A DNA stretch of 64,000 nucleotides from Panagrolaimus kolymaensis (Eukaryota; Nematoda; Chromadorea; Rhabditida; Panagrolaimidae): the NCBI GenBank assembly GCA_028622995.1, contig JAJQJQ010000003.1, positions 5,766,001 through 5,830,000 of the forward strand, read 5' to 3'. Positions 48,728 through 60,741 of the stretch are shown one piece after another (the first letter of the stretch is position 1; every line of letters starts with the position of its first letter). The notes below the pieces were generated by a model that ran no database searches, was not told the origin of the DNA, and was given only the letters and a program-made list of their open reading frames with translations. The position numbers were made by a program, and so were the translations under genes.

Positions 48728-51700
48728 ATGGTTGCTCCTGGTCGCAATGGAAGTAAGTAAAATATTTTTTTTGGGCTTTTTATAGTTATTTTGGAGTTTA
48801 TTATCTTTTAAAAATAGGATTATTGAAAAAAGCCAGCTACTGTTTTTATTTTTTTTAATCATGAACATGAGTTTTTTGCTTTAGTTATATTTTAAAATTT
48901 TTTCTCTATTTTTCCGTATGTTTATGATTACTGCTTTGATTGAAGGCAGACGACTGGCTAAAAAAACGGCCGTATTCAATCATAACAAAATTCTAAAAAA
49001 AATGATTAAAGCCACGTTTGTTAAGCTTTTGCTTGGAAAAAATATAATTCAGAGTTCATTTTTTTTCAAGCAAAAATCACAAAAAAATCTTTATTTAACT
49101 TAGTAATTTTTTATATATAACAAAAGTTTTTTTTGATTGTTTTTTTGTCATCTTTGAAAAAAGAGATAATAGAGAATCGATGGAAAAAAAAATATTGTCG
49201 CATTTTGCACAAAGCATTTTCAGCTCAGATTTCTTTTTTCGTTCTCGATTTCAAAATAATCGTTGTACTTTGCCTTAGCGTTCCATTTGTTTGACGGAGA
49301 TTTTATGATTTTTTTTTATAAATATTTGATTTTGATTTATTTATTTTTCAGTTGAAGATTCGCCTTCCGCATCCTCCTCTTCTTCCCACATGGTTACAAA
49401 TCATGTTTCTTCATCGCTAGGACCATCTTCCACAGGAGGTCCAAATTCTTCACCTATGAGATCGCTATCAAGTGCTTCGGGCGGACTTTATGTTAGTGCC
49501 CCAGGAAAAATTATTTTATTTGGAGAACATGCAGTTGTTTACGGCAGAGTAAGTTCTTATACTTATCAGACAAAAACTTTTTGGAGAGAAAAAAATTAAT
49601 CGGCTTTGTAACATTCTTAAAAGTTTTAAAAGCTTGTTTATACAACAAAAAAGTTGGGGGAAATACACAAAAGTTTGTTTTTCTGCGTCATTGCATTAAT
49701 GACGTCGCTTTTTACGCTTTTTTGAAAATCTTAAAGAAAACAGCAAAATTTATTTAATAAAAATAAAAAGAAAACCAAAAATGATTCAAATTTTCTTTAT
49801 TTTTAGACTGCAATTGCGGGTTCTATTGATTTAAGAACTTATGTGAGCTTATTTACATCTGCTGATGGAAGAATATATTTATCTCTGCCGGATTTGGGCG
49901 TTGAAAAAACATGGATGCTAAAAGATTTGTTAAAAACTGGTAAGCAATAATACTATTTACTTTTCCTAAATAGTATTTGGCTTTCAGTTGCATCTCACCC
50001 TGATTTAAATACGGATATTCCAACTGATGATGGGCCACCATCATTAGAACTCATAGTACCAATTGCAAGGAAGTTATCTGGTTCATGCGAAGACCAATAT
50101 GGTGTTCAACATTTAGCTATTCTATCATTTTGGTATCTTCTTATTGGCGTTGTACAAAGGAAACGGTTAGCATTTTTTTATATCACAAATTTATTTTATT
50201 AATATTTATCGTAAAAAACTTATGTATATATTTATTTTGGCACTGCACTTATTTCTGTTGTTTGGTGCTTTTTGGTTTCTTTTTTTACTATTAAAATTAA
50301 TTTTTTGATAATATTTTTCTTTTTAATTTATTTTTATTATTTATATCTGTAGCTTTATGGAACTTCAAAGTGGAGGCAATGGATTTCAATCGAATGAAAA
50401 TAGTGATAGTGATCCAATGAAAAATTCTGTTCTTTGGTACGTGTTTGTATTGCATTTTTTTACTTCTTCTATTCCCCATTTTCTCCTTTATGTTTATCGT
50501 ATAAAAAATACACATTCTCAAAATTTGCTTTGGGTAACATACTGTTTTTTGCACTTTTTTTCTGTTATTGTGATTTTTTGATTTAAATTTTAAGTTTGTT
50601 ACTCATTGTCGAATGCAGTTTTAGTGGTTTTTTTACTAACAAAAATATAACCCTTCCATATGCTAATTTTTTATTTAATTTCAGGGATTTATTGGCAGTT
50701 AAAGTAACTGTTCGATTTAAACTGCCTGCTTGCGTTGGACTTGGTTCATCCGGTGAGTTTAATCCCAATACCCTTGCGCAATTTATTTAAAATTATTTTT
50801 TGGTTTTAGGAGCCTTTTGTGTCTGTATTGCAACATCCCTTCTTCAAACTGCCGGTCTTATTCCCCCACCAACAATTCCCACTGATGAAGATGGAGCCTT
50901 TACATGGGATGACATTCATCTTGATATGATAAGAAAGTGGTCAGCTGCAGCTGAATCTTTGATTCACGGCCGAGCTTCAGGCTTGGATGCGGCTGTGTGC
51001 ACTTACGGTTTGTTTATTTTTTGGATTAACAAAAGCTTTTGGTTTCTGCTTTAATGGTATCTATATTAAGTTAATATACCTTCCATAATTTATTAACCCT
51101 ATTGCAATTTTCTTTTTTTGTTGTTGCTTAAAATGACATTGATAAGGGGTATTTTTTTTCGTCATTAATAGATTTTTCGGTTTTTCTTTTGGTTAATGCT
51201 TTTGTGTAAGCTAAGGTTTTTTCGGTTATTAATTTCTAAAAAACTTTCTCTTTCACCAATCTTAAACATTTTTTTAGCTGCACGACGCTATGGATATCAA
51301 AGCTTCACTCATTTAGCACATATGTCCACTTATGGTAGTTATTAAGTTATAATAAAAAATAAAAATAGAGTCATAGGAAAAGCTTATAAAACTATTCTTA
51401 TTTTTTGCACCTTTTGTTTTTATCATTCTAAAACTAAATTTTACTTCCCTTTAAAAAATCAGTCAGATACCATTATTTTTAGTTAGCTTAAACTTGCGAT
51501 ATTCTAACTAATAATAATGTTTTTAGGTGGCGTCGCAAGTTATAAACCTGGAAGGCCAATAGAAAATCTTCGAAAGTATGTTTTTTGATTTCATTTTTGA
51601 ATGAATTTAAAACGTTAAGTTTTAGTATTCCAAATCTCAAAGTTATCTTAGTAAATTCTAAAGTTGAAAGAAATACTTCAAGGATGGTGCAAACAGTGAA

Positions 51701-53206
51701 GGAAAGAATGAAAAGAGTAAGCATAATTAATGGGTTATTGCTCATGTCTAAACAATTTTTAGTCACCATTTGTTGTTGAAAATATTTTAAATACTATTGA
51801 TGCAATTTCGCTGGAGGTTGCAGCTCTTTTACAAAAGTCAGATGAAAATGGAAGTGGTGTATTGGAAAATGGTGGACGAAGTGCCACTTTAACTCCAGCA
51901 TTTGTAACCGAAGCTGATCATCATAATTTACAGGTTAGTTTGAAAATTCCATTCGCAATTTTTTCCAACTTCGGTTTTCTTCCACAAAATTTTTTTTCCA
52001 AAGCTTGACTGCGCTTTTTGCATTTTAGTTGTTTTAAAAATTTTAAGCAATTATTTCATTTTGATTTTTCTATCCATTTTTTGTGGAGTTTTTTTCTTTT
52101 CAAAATTTTTTAAATAACAGCACAGAATTTGTTCTCACGCTTTGTGGATTAGTGAATGCAATGCACACTTTTGCTTTATCACTTTATTTTATTTTTCTTA
52201 CAAAAAAACCCAAACTATTTTTTCCTTACCAAATACTTTTTCTTTCTATTTTTTTTTTACACAAAACAAAACAAAACTTTTTATTATTATTTCTTCAAAC
52301 AAAAAAAAACTATGTGGAATTAACTATTTGCAGCCTATGTCGGTAGGCGGTCGATCGTCCAGTCTCAGTTCATACGTAGCAAGCGGAAAACGTGGATCAA
52401 CCGCAAGTGCCCTCAGTGGAGTTTCGGGTGGCGGAGATGGAAACAAATCAGAGCGAAATGAATTCAATGAAACTTTTGCCCATCTTAACGTATGTAAACC
52501 TTTGCTTGTTTAATGGTTATTTATACATATAGTTGGAGTGCCTAATTATACATAACTCGATCAACGTTGTTTTTTTTTATTGATAATTTTTTTTTGAATC
52601 TACCCTTAAAAATTTTTAAATACCTTTTTTATATTCCGCAATATTTTTTAAAAGGCAATGGTGGTTAAATGTGGCCTTGCTTTTTATGGCGCTCAAACTT
52701 AAATAGTTTTAATTAAAAATGATTACTTTTCAGTAAATTAAAATTCGTTATTTTTATAGGATCTCTGCCGCATAAATAATTCTATGCTTGTTGCCCTTGG
52801 AGTTGGACATCCTAAAGTGGATCAAATTTGTACATTGCTTGCTCGATATGGAATCCACCCTAAAATGACAGGAGCTGGAGGAGGTGGAAGCGTCTTTGCT
52901 TTCCTTAAACCAGGTATGTTTTTTTTTATTATAATTTTTTCTTATTAAACGTACTTCATTTTTTTAGATACTCCCCCAACAATTATAAGTATGATTAAAG
53001 ATGAACTTGCTAAACTTGATTATGATATGTGGCAGCCTCCATTAGGTGGTTGTGGAGTTATGTTACATACATTAAAACCCGATGTATTTGTTGCTGCTGA
53101 TCGAGCAACAACTGGACCTGTATCTTCTCGATCTACAACTCCTGCAGGCTCAAATACTCCAGCAGGTTCACTTCAATCAACACCGGCAGTACGGCACAAA
53201 AAATGA
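48728..53206 (+). CDS. mvk-1: Mevalonate kinase, with long Ser-rich insertions
   Basis: Thirteen constitutive exons (48728-48752, 49352-49548, 49807-49939, 49988-50165, 50353-50436, 50685-50752, 50810-51007, 51527-51575, 51626-51716, 51763-51933, 52334-52489, 52760-52913, 52968-53206) close to 580 residues, far above the usual about 390. GHMP-kinase motifs are intact: SAPGKIILFGEHAVVYG (catalytic Lys), CVGLGSSGAFC (ATP loop), HGRASGLDAAVCTYG (catalytic Asp) and KMTGAGGGGSVFAF. The extra length is a Ser-rich N-terminal extension of about 50 residues, a Ser/Gly-rich insert of about 80 residues before the C-terminal lobe, and a Thr/Ser/Pro-rich tail. The known reaction is ATP-dependent phosphorylation of mevalonate in isoprenoid synthesis. 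The first coding exon (MVAPGRNG) was found by phase matching. A 57-base in-phase cassette may exist at 51278-51334. Confidence 0.93.
48753..49351 (+). other. First intron of mevalonate kinase, 599 bases
   Basis: The donor is GAAGTAAGT and the acceptor TTTATTTTTCAG. The 61-codon open frame inside (48918-49103) has no coding features and crosses no splice pair. Confidence 0.75.
51278..51334 (+). other. Candidate cassette exon of mevalonate kinase
   Basis: A TTTTTTAG acceptor and a GTAGTT donor bound 57 bases that begin and end in phase 1, exactly the phase of the surrounding intron. Inclusion adds 19 residues (AARRYGYQSFTHLAHMSTY) within the loop after the catalytic HGRASGLD segment. The donor is weaker than others in the gene. 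Confidence 0.4.
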
Positions 53207-55754
53207 ATTAATTTTAAAAAAAATGCATAGATTTTACCGATTAAATTTTTTTATTAACCTTTTTGCTTTATTCAAAATTTAGTTTTGATCGTTTTTCTTT
53301 GTCTTTTTTTCTGTCTGTTATCCACGAAAATTTTTATAAATTAAGCAATAGTCAAAAATGGAAAAACCTAATAATTTACCATTCTTCTTTATTTTTGCAA
53401 AATTATACAGTAATAATTTTTTTCAAAGCGTTGTTAAAATCAAACTACTGACTCAAAAGCAGCCATTTCTGCTTTGTCCAGCAGAAAATGGGCACCTTTT
53501 TTTATTATATTATTTTTTCTTTTCCTCTTACTTTTATTTTTCAAAAAGCAAAGAAGTACAGGAAAGAAAGAAAAAATGAAAAGGAAAATTACGATTTTAA
53601 TTTAAAAAAGAAAAAATGAATAAAATTGCAAAAATTATTTTATTACATTACTCTTTTTAACGAGTCATTCATTTATTTGAAAAATTTATTATTTAAAAAG
53701 TGCTTATTTACTGTGAGTGTTGGTGTTTGAAGGAAGTAAAAAAAATATAGTGACTTATATAATATGCTTTTTTAACTGTCAAATGAGGGTTAATTTTTTT
53801 CTTTTTTTTCTGTTTTTAAAAAAAAGTACTTTGCAGCAAACTTTCGGGTATTATTATTTTTTAAATTTTTTACTTCTTTGGAAACTTTCAACTAAACTTT
53901 AAAGAAAAATATGTGAAATATTATAATAATTTTTGTTATTTGGAATAAGTTCCATGGAAAAAAAATATACGGTAGTGCGTGCCATCATTGCCCCAAACAT
54001 TTTAAAATTTCTCTTTTTTTTATATTTGCAACTTTGTTTCCTTCTGTCTCATTTAATTTCTACCATCTCTAAAAAAATAGTTATGAGTGCTAAAAAACCT
54101 CAAAAATCAAAAAGGTTCATTTTTTATTATAATAAATTCTTAAACCTTTTTGATTAAAACTTTGCACTCGATCTCTTAAAATTATAAAACTCTTTTTTAT
54201 ATAAAAAATTTTGACACTGCAATGAAAAAAATTATTAATGTCCGGATTTTTTGTTTTAACTTAAAAAAGCGGTGCTCAATATTATTTTTTGGCTTTCGTC
54301 TTTACATTTTTACACATTCGTTGATTATTATTTTTATTTTTATATTATTATTTTATGATTGAAAATCAGATACATAGATTATTTAGTTATTTTTTGTCTT
54401 TATTAGTTAATAATAAACCACTAATTTTTTTTATTGTTTTTTGTTTCTTTCAAATTATGTCTTCGAAAAACTTTTATTTTTACCTATTTTTAGTTGATTT
54501 TAACTTTTTAAAGTTAATTTTTTTGTTAGAGAAATATTGATAGAGTGAAGAAAATAAAAATAAAAATAAAATAAAAATTGTAATATTAATTACTAATAAT
54601 AAATCTTTTAAAGAATAATGTGCAAAGATTAAGTTTGTTTTTTTGAACATGGAAAATAAATATGGTGCAAAAGCTGTAGCTTTTTAAAGCACTTAATTTT
54701 AAGATTATTAGAATGTAGCTTGATGACTCTACTTTTAGTTTTTTTCCTTTATCCATTTTGAGTTCAAAAAAATAAAAAAATAATTTTTGTTTATCAAATT
54801 TATTTGAAAAATAAAAAAATGGTGGAGATGGTGGTGATGATGACCTGTGCAATGTTTAATGGTTTTATGTTCTTTAAACAGCCCCCACCCTTTTTCTTGA
54901 ATTAGAAATAAAATTAAAAAAAAGAAGATAAAACCTGGAAGAGTATCCGGTAGCGAATTTAGCTAGGAACCAAGCGACAGTATGCATGGTTGCTGCGTCG
55001 TCTACCATCGTCACCCAAAGAATCAAATGCCATTTAAATATTCACTCAAATTACTTTTTGATGAGCTTAACATCATTGACGTCGAAAGAATAACAAACAA
55101 TGTTTTCTTGTTTCAACATTTTTGAAACACTTTTTTTACCTTTAAATTATTGAAACAACCTTTTTTTGCTTATTTCATTATTAACTTTTTTATATGCTTT
55201 ATTTGTTCACAAATAATTTTTTGTTGAAAGTGTTTTTTCCGGAATTTATTTTCCAAAATTTTCTAATTTCTTAGATCATTGGTAAATGAAGCTTTGTGGT
55301 TGTTTTCCCTCCTTTTTCGACCGACTTTTTTGAAGAAAGATATTAAAAACAATTAGAAAATTGGAATTAAATCAAGTTTGTTGCTGCAGGCTTGTTTTTT
55401 TCCTCCCTCATTTTTTGCTTTTGGGTCATTCTGCGGAGGATGATGTATGTATGTATAAACGTGGGCCAAATTCGTGTAAATAATAATACAAAAAATTATA
55501 TAAAAACTTGCTTAAATTTTTTAAAATCTTAATATTATTTTAGTTTTTAGCTGAATGCCGAAATCGACGAATATCGGCTAAAAAGCATCTTCTTGGATTG
55601 TAATAATAATAAAAAAATATAAATAATAATACAAGGTATGCACAACTGCTCATTATTATTTAAAGCAATTTCTGCAATATTCCATTTATTTTCTTTCAAA
55701 AGTATGTGTTTTCATCTTTGCTTTTTATTCTTTAATCTCCTTATTTATTTTTAG
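53207..55754. other. Intergenic, 2.5 kb, upstream of the ITP-like gene
   Basis: It should contain the missing first exon(s) of the ITP/CHH-like gene. I tried ATG-initiated short exons with GT donors near 54984, 55441 and 55553 and none gives the needed phase without a stop. Otherwise it is A/T-rich DNA. Confidence 0.5.
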
Positions 55755-56179
55755 GAAACCGTCACTTATCGCATTGCGGATTTATCCATTTTACTGTTGC
55801 CTTTAGCTTTTTTCTTTTCGCATCTATGATTATTTTAAGCAATAGTGCAGAAGCTAAAGTTTATGTTGTTCAAACAAGGAGTGGTAACACATTAAAACCA
55901 AAATGCAAGGTAAAAACTAAAAATTAAAAATTTGATATTCGCTCTCTCTGCCTTTTTCATACTGTATTAAACATTTATTTTTTTAAGGTGCAGCAAAATA
56001 GTGAACTTCATGTACTTATGGATCGAATATGCCTTTTATGTCATGAAATGTTTTCACATGAACGGCCGAATATGCGTTCAGATTGCAGATCCAATTGTTT
56101 TCGAACGGAGCATTTTAGGAAATGTCTTGCGGTATTTAATCCGGGACGAGTGGCAGCTAAGATTTTGATGGAATTATGA
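55755..56179 (+). CDS. ITP/CHH-like neurohormone (ion transport peptide family), 5' exon not found
   Basis: Two exons, 55755-55909 and 55988-56179, encode a hydrophobic leader end (FTVAFSFFLFASMIILSNSAEA) and a mature peptide from about KVYVVQTRSG to KILMEL. Six cysteines have spacings of 15, 2, 14, 3 and 8 residues. The arthropod ITP/crustacean hyperglycaemic hormone family has 15, 2, 12, 3 and 8. The core MDRICLLCHEMF and DCRSNCFRTEHFRKC matches the family signature RIC-C and CR-x-CF-x-F-x-C. In the known family it is a secreted three-disulfide hormone controlling ion, water or metabolic balance; the nematode role is less clear. The acceptor at 55754 leaves two bases of a split codon, so the initiator Met and the start of the signal peptide are on an unidentified upstream exon. 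Met at 55826 would lose the leader. Confidence 0.87.
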
Positions 56180-59100
56180 TCTCTATTTCTTTCTCATTCA
56201 AAAACCATTTGGTTTTTTATTAGAATTTTATATCATCATCGGTTTTACATTATTTCCTTTGAGTTTTTTATGCAATTTTATAAAAAAGAAAGTTAGTTCA
56301 AACTGTTCTCAAAATAAAATATGATCTCGTTCGTCTGAATAAATTAAATTAATTGTATTATATTTGCAAATTTCAATAAAAATTATTGAAAACATAGTTT
56401 AAAGCAGTAATCTCAAATTTTATACTCATTAAATTTGATTTTAAAAGTTTAAAAGATTAATCAAAAGTAATAATATTTATAAAAAAATTGTAAAAAGCAA
56501 AAATGTTTCCGATTTCTTTGTGCCATCAATGATGGTCCCCGCTGGCTTGTTTCCTATATATTTTTCTTCCTCGCTTTTTCAAGCTGTCCAAAAAAGGACA
56601 CAACTATGCTACGACTGCATAGTTAAAAAGAAAAGTATTGACAAACCAATGATGGAAAAAGAAGCGCTTCATGCTACTGCATTTGGCAACTTTTCGCTTA
56701 GAATAAAATACTATCTAAAATCTGTCTTTTTTATTATAATAAAATGATTAAATCTTTTAATTAAAAATAAAAGTGAATTTCTCAAAAATTACTTGTTTGT
56801 GAAACAAGTTTTCGTTTTTTTATTGAACTTGATAAATTGTTTTAATAAAAGAAAAAAATAACAATAAATTTAGTTAGGTTTGATTTTTTTGTAACTTTTT
56901 TAACAGTTTCTCGAGTTTCGCAATAATTTTAAATACTATTTTTTTTAAACAAATACACGCGTTCAAAAACTCTTTTATTGCATTTTTTGATATTACTTTT
57001 TTCTTCCTTAAAAATGATGAATTTTTGCACTGTTATCAATTTTTAGAATCGTTTTTTATTGCAGCAAGAAAAATATGTGTTCAAAAAAAGTTTTGAAACT
57101 TGAGTAAATAAAAGGCGTCATAAAAAAAATTAATGACAATAATGACTCAATTTTTATATTTGTGCCCAAAAAATGTAAATAAAACGATTACTAATTTAAA
57201 TTTACTTCCAAACAATTTAGAAATTAATAAGAGTAAAAAAATATTTAAAAAATAAAGTTAAACAACAAAAACAGTAACAATTAACAAAAAATATAAAAAA
57301 TTAACAAAAATCTATAGTCTTTGATTTAGATTTTCAATAATAGCATCTAAGCAAGGTTTCTATAAATTGCGCGATTTTACCGACTGACTCTTTCCATTAT
57401 TCTTCATTACTCTGCCGTTTAGCTTTTTTTCTTTTCTTTTCTTCATGTACATATCTGAAACATACATATACCACTCACGGTTTGATAGCCGTCGTCACTT
57501 TTTTGAGAATTTTTTTTTGTTCGTATTACTTGTGTTTGTTTGTGTTTGCTGCTATGGTGTCAAATAAGCTCATACTTGAGGAGTTTTCTCTTCCCTTCTT
57601 TTCCTTTTTTCTTTGCTTTCCATTTTCCTTTATTTTGTTTTTTCTTTTCTTTCTTTTTTCGTTTTCCTTCTCCCCTTTCATCGAATGGAAAACGCGTTCT
57701 TCAAAAAATATAAGAGCAACAGCAACATAGTTGGGTCGTCGTCGTCGACGCTTGATTGAGCGCCCTGTTTTTGCCTGCTGCTGCTGCGTTTGTTGTTGTT
57801 TCAGTCATCCGGTCCCTTCCATTCTCTTTTCCTTATTTTTATTTTATATTTTGAAAAGACATAGAAGAAATGTCTTTTACTGCTTTGCTGCTGAACAACA
57901 GAGGCACTTAGAAAAATGTAAACCAGCTGCAGCAACCCAACATTTTATTTGACGAATGAGCGAACAACGAAGAAATATTGGAATAAAAGAAGAGAACACA
58001 CAGAAAAAAATGCAAAATGATACGTCACTGTTGTGTGCGCCTGCCTTCTTTTTAAATAAAAAAAACCGGCCTCGAAAGAGTGTTTGTCCGCCCGCCGCAA
58101 TTTGGTTGCTGTCTCCCTTGTCAATAAAAAAAGAGACAAAAAAGACAAATAGAAAAAAGGAGAGGAGCAAGCAGTAAGAAGGCATTCAATCAACATAGCG
58201 AGCAAAAAAGACATTACGCATGGAAAGACATTTCTGTTTTTACTTTTTCTTCATTTCTCTTTGTGTACGACCTGCCTGCCTGACGATTGCCATTTGCTGT
58301 GTTTGAAGGGTTGCAGTGTAGACTCGACTTTCATTTTTCTTCTCTTCTTTTATTGGGAATGGATAAGCACAATTGTATATGTGGTGTATAGAAAAGAAAG
58401 CGCGCTCGCTCTTCCTATTGCTGTGGCTGTTATTGTCCCTACCGCATCGCATCAAGAGCTCAACGAAGACCGAGCAGCGCCAGCCCTTTTCCCTCGCTCC
58501 TATTCCTTTTCCGTTTCTTTTTTTCTTCTTTTTTTAAAAATACCACATGAAAAAAACTATAATGCCTTTGGCTTTAGCATCCATAATACGTGCAAAAAAT
58601 AGCGATAATAAAGGAGAGAGCACAGGCAGGCGACTATAGCCCGGCAATATGAGGGAAAAGGTCCACAATGACCATCCATCGAATGCTGTCTAAAATAAAA
58701 TAAAAATATGCCCATTGGCGCGCTTTTCCTCTTTTTTTCTATTAAAATGGATGAAATAAAAAAAATAAAATAAGCGTGTTGTTTTGCATGTGAGTGAGTG
58801 ACAAACACTACCACGTGCTGCGGCTTCTACTTTACTTACAAATCGTTACTCCCTTCTTCCATCTTTTTTTTTTCTCTCATCAAATCTATTTCTCTGCCAC
58901 ACCACCCCTCTGGGCAATGTTCGTTCAAAATAAGTACAGAGCCAAAAATTGCAATGCAATGCTTGCTTACCGCAAAGAAGCAAGCAACATCTTTTCTTCT
59001 CTCTTTTTATATATTTATTCGTAAATGCCACCATGTATTTAAAATAAAAAAAAATATTGTCTCTGTAATGCACATAAAACATAATGGCGTGCGCTTTCAG

Positions 59101-59418
59101 AGTCGGAATACCACCACCCATCAACAACAACCAACTAACCAAAACCACAACACCGAGCCCGCGTCTCCTCCTGCTTGTTTCTTCGTTATTTTTTTTGTTG
59201 CTGTTGTTTTTTTCTTTTTTTCTTAGCTCAGAAACTGTTATATTGAAGTGTTTCAATAACTTCTTTTTTGGATCTGGGCTTAAAAAGAGACAAGGCAACT
59301 AAGCTATTTTAAAAAAAGACGTGAAAGAGAGTAAGACAACGAGTGCAGTGAGAAATAGAAAGTTTCAAGTAAATTCCGGGCCTCAAAAGCATCGGAGTGA
59401 TTGAAGGCATAAAGAACG
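56180..59418. other. Intergenic, 3.2 kb, no recognisable gene
   Basis: It is A/T rich on the left and has T/C-rich patches with GA tracts between about 57400 and 59300. A 75-codon open frame at 56520-56747 has a somewhat balanced composition but no family match and a non-coding context. It is probably the regulatory region of the HMG gene. Confidence 0.5.
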
Positions 59419-60741
59419 ATGAATTATGATCAGAAAATGGTAATATCATTAATTTTTTAAATTGCATGTAAAAAAACAGTCTTAATGAAGCTCGGAAATA
59501 AGCACGTAGTTTTCCTTATTTTTTTGTTATCGATTGGTTTTTCTGAAAAAAAGAAGAGAAAAAGCTTTGCTTCAAAACTCTATAACCACTCAAAAGATTT
59601 TTAGTTTCAATTCCAACAAGTACCGAATAATGGAGCTTATATAAATGCTCAACCTGTTAATATTCAATATCGATTTGATCCAAATCAACAACAACTCATT
59701 CAACAACATCCCCAACAAATTCAACATCAAATTATTCAACAACAACCTCAGCATATTCAAATCCAACAACAACCCCAACAACAACATCATCAACAATCCC
59801 ATGGACGTGGCGGAGAGGGGAAATGCCCAGTTCGAGGAAAAACTTCACCATATGGATTTTTTGTTAAAATGTGTTATGAAGAGCATAAAAAGAAATATCC
59901 AGGTGAAAATGTTCAAGTAACAGAAATTTCTAAAAAATGCGCAGAAAAATGGAAGGTGAGTCAAAAAGAAATCAATCGATCGATAAAAATTGTGTATGTT
60001 TGTTTTTTAGACGATGAATGAAGAAGAAAAAAGAAGATTTTATGAATTAGCTCAAAAAGATTCAGAAAGATACACAGCTGAAATTGCTGCATATGGTGGA
60101 GAGGATGCAATGAGAAAAAAGAAGAGAGCTAAAAAGGATCCAAATGCACCTAAACGCGCTTTGTAAGTTATCTCAAAAAAAATTTTTTGGTATAACAAAC
60201 AAATAAAATTTTCTTTTAAGGTCAGCCTTTTTCTTTTTTTCAAATGAAAAACGCCCTGAAGTTCAACAAGGACATCCTGAATGGAAAGTTGGACAAATTG
60301 CTCAAGAGATGGGTCGAATGTGGAAAGTATTAACAGAAGAACAAAAAGCAATATATGATCAAAAAGCAGCTAAGGACAAGGAACGATATGCTGCGGTAAG
60401 ACAAAAACATTCAATTAAATTATTTTTATTGATTGATTTTGACGGACGACGACAATCATAATTTATTTTCTCATTTATAGGATATGATAATCTATAGAGG
60501 AGAACCACCTCGTCCAGCTGCAGCTAAGCAAACACCACAATCATCAGCAGCTACAACCGCCGCAAAACAAGAGCAACAACATGTGATTGTAACATCTCAG
60601 CCACAACAACCGCATCAAATGCAAGGTCAAATGCAGCATCAACAACCCCAAATGGTTGTGATTCAACAATCCCCGAATCAACAACATCCCCAACAACAAC
60701 AAATGCATGTTCAAATGGTTCCACAACAAGATGGAATGTAA
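59419..60741 (+). CDS. hmg-1.2: HMG-1.2-like protein: two HMG boxes with Gln-rich ends
   Basis: Five exons (59419-59439, 59605-59955, 60011-60162, 60221-60395, 60481-60741) close to 319 residues. The N terminus is Gln-rich ([15 protein letters not shown]). HMG box A reads [20 protein letters not shown] to [16 protein letters not shown] basic linker ([17 protein letters not shown]) leads into box B ([15 protein letters not shown] to [10 protein letters not shown]). A second Gln/Met-rich tail follows in place of the acidic tail of vertebrate HMGB1. The known role is a non-sequence-specific DNA-bending architectural chromatin protein; nematode HMG-1.2 acts in Wnt-related cell-fate decisions. The first exon carries only seven codons (MNYDQKM). 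The start is the first ATG in phase with box A. Confidence 0.95.

Noticed and set aside
55601..55640. Exon ending at the GTATGC donor (about 55634) as the first ITP exon
   Set aside because: The only compatible frame is stopped by TAA a few codons upstream and has no ATG.
56520..56747. 75-codon open frame with two Cys near the ITP gene
   Set aside because: No signal peptide, no splice sites and no recognised family; cannot be distinguished from chance.
58798..59298. Overlapping open frames of 142 and 150 codons on both strands upstream of the HMG gene
   Set aside because: Both are low-complexity translations (Asn/Gln/Thr and Lys/Arg runs) of CA- and T-rich DNA; opposite-strand overlap without motifs argues against a gene.
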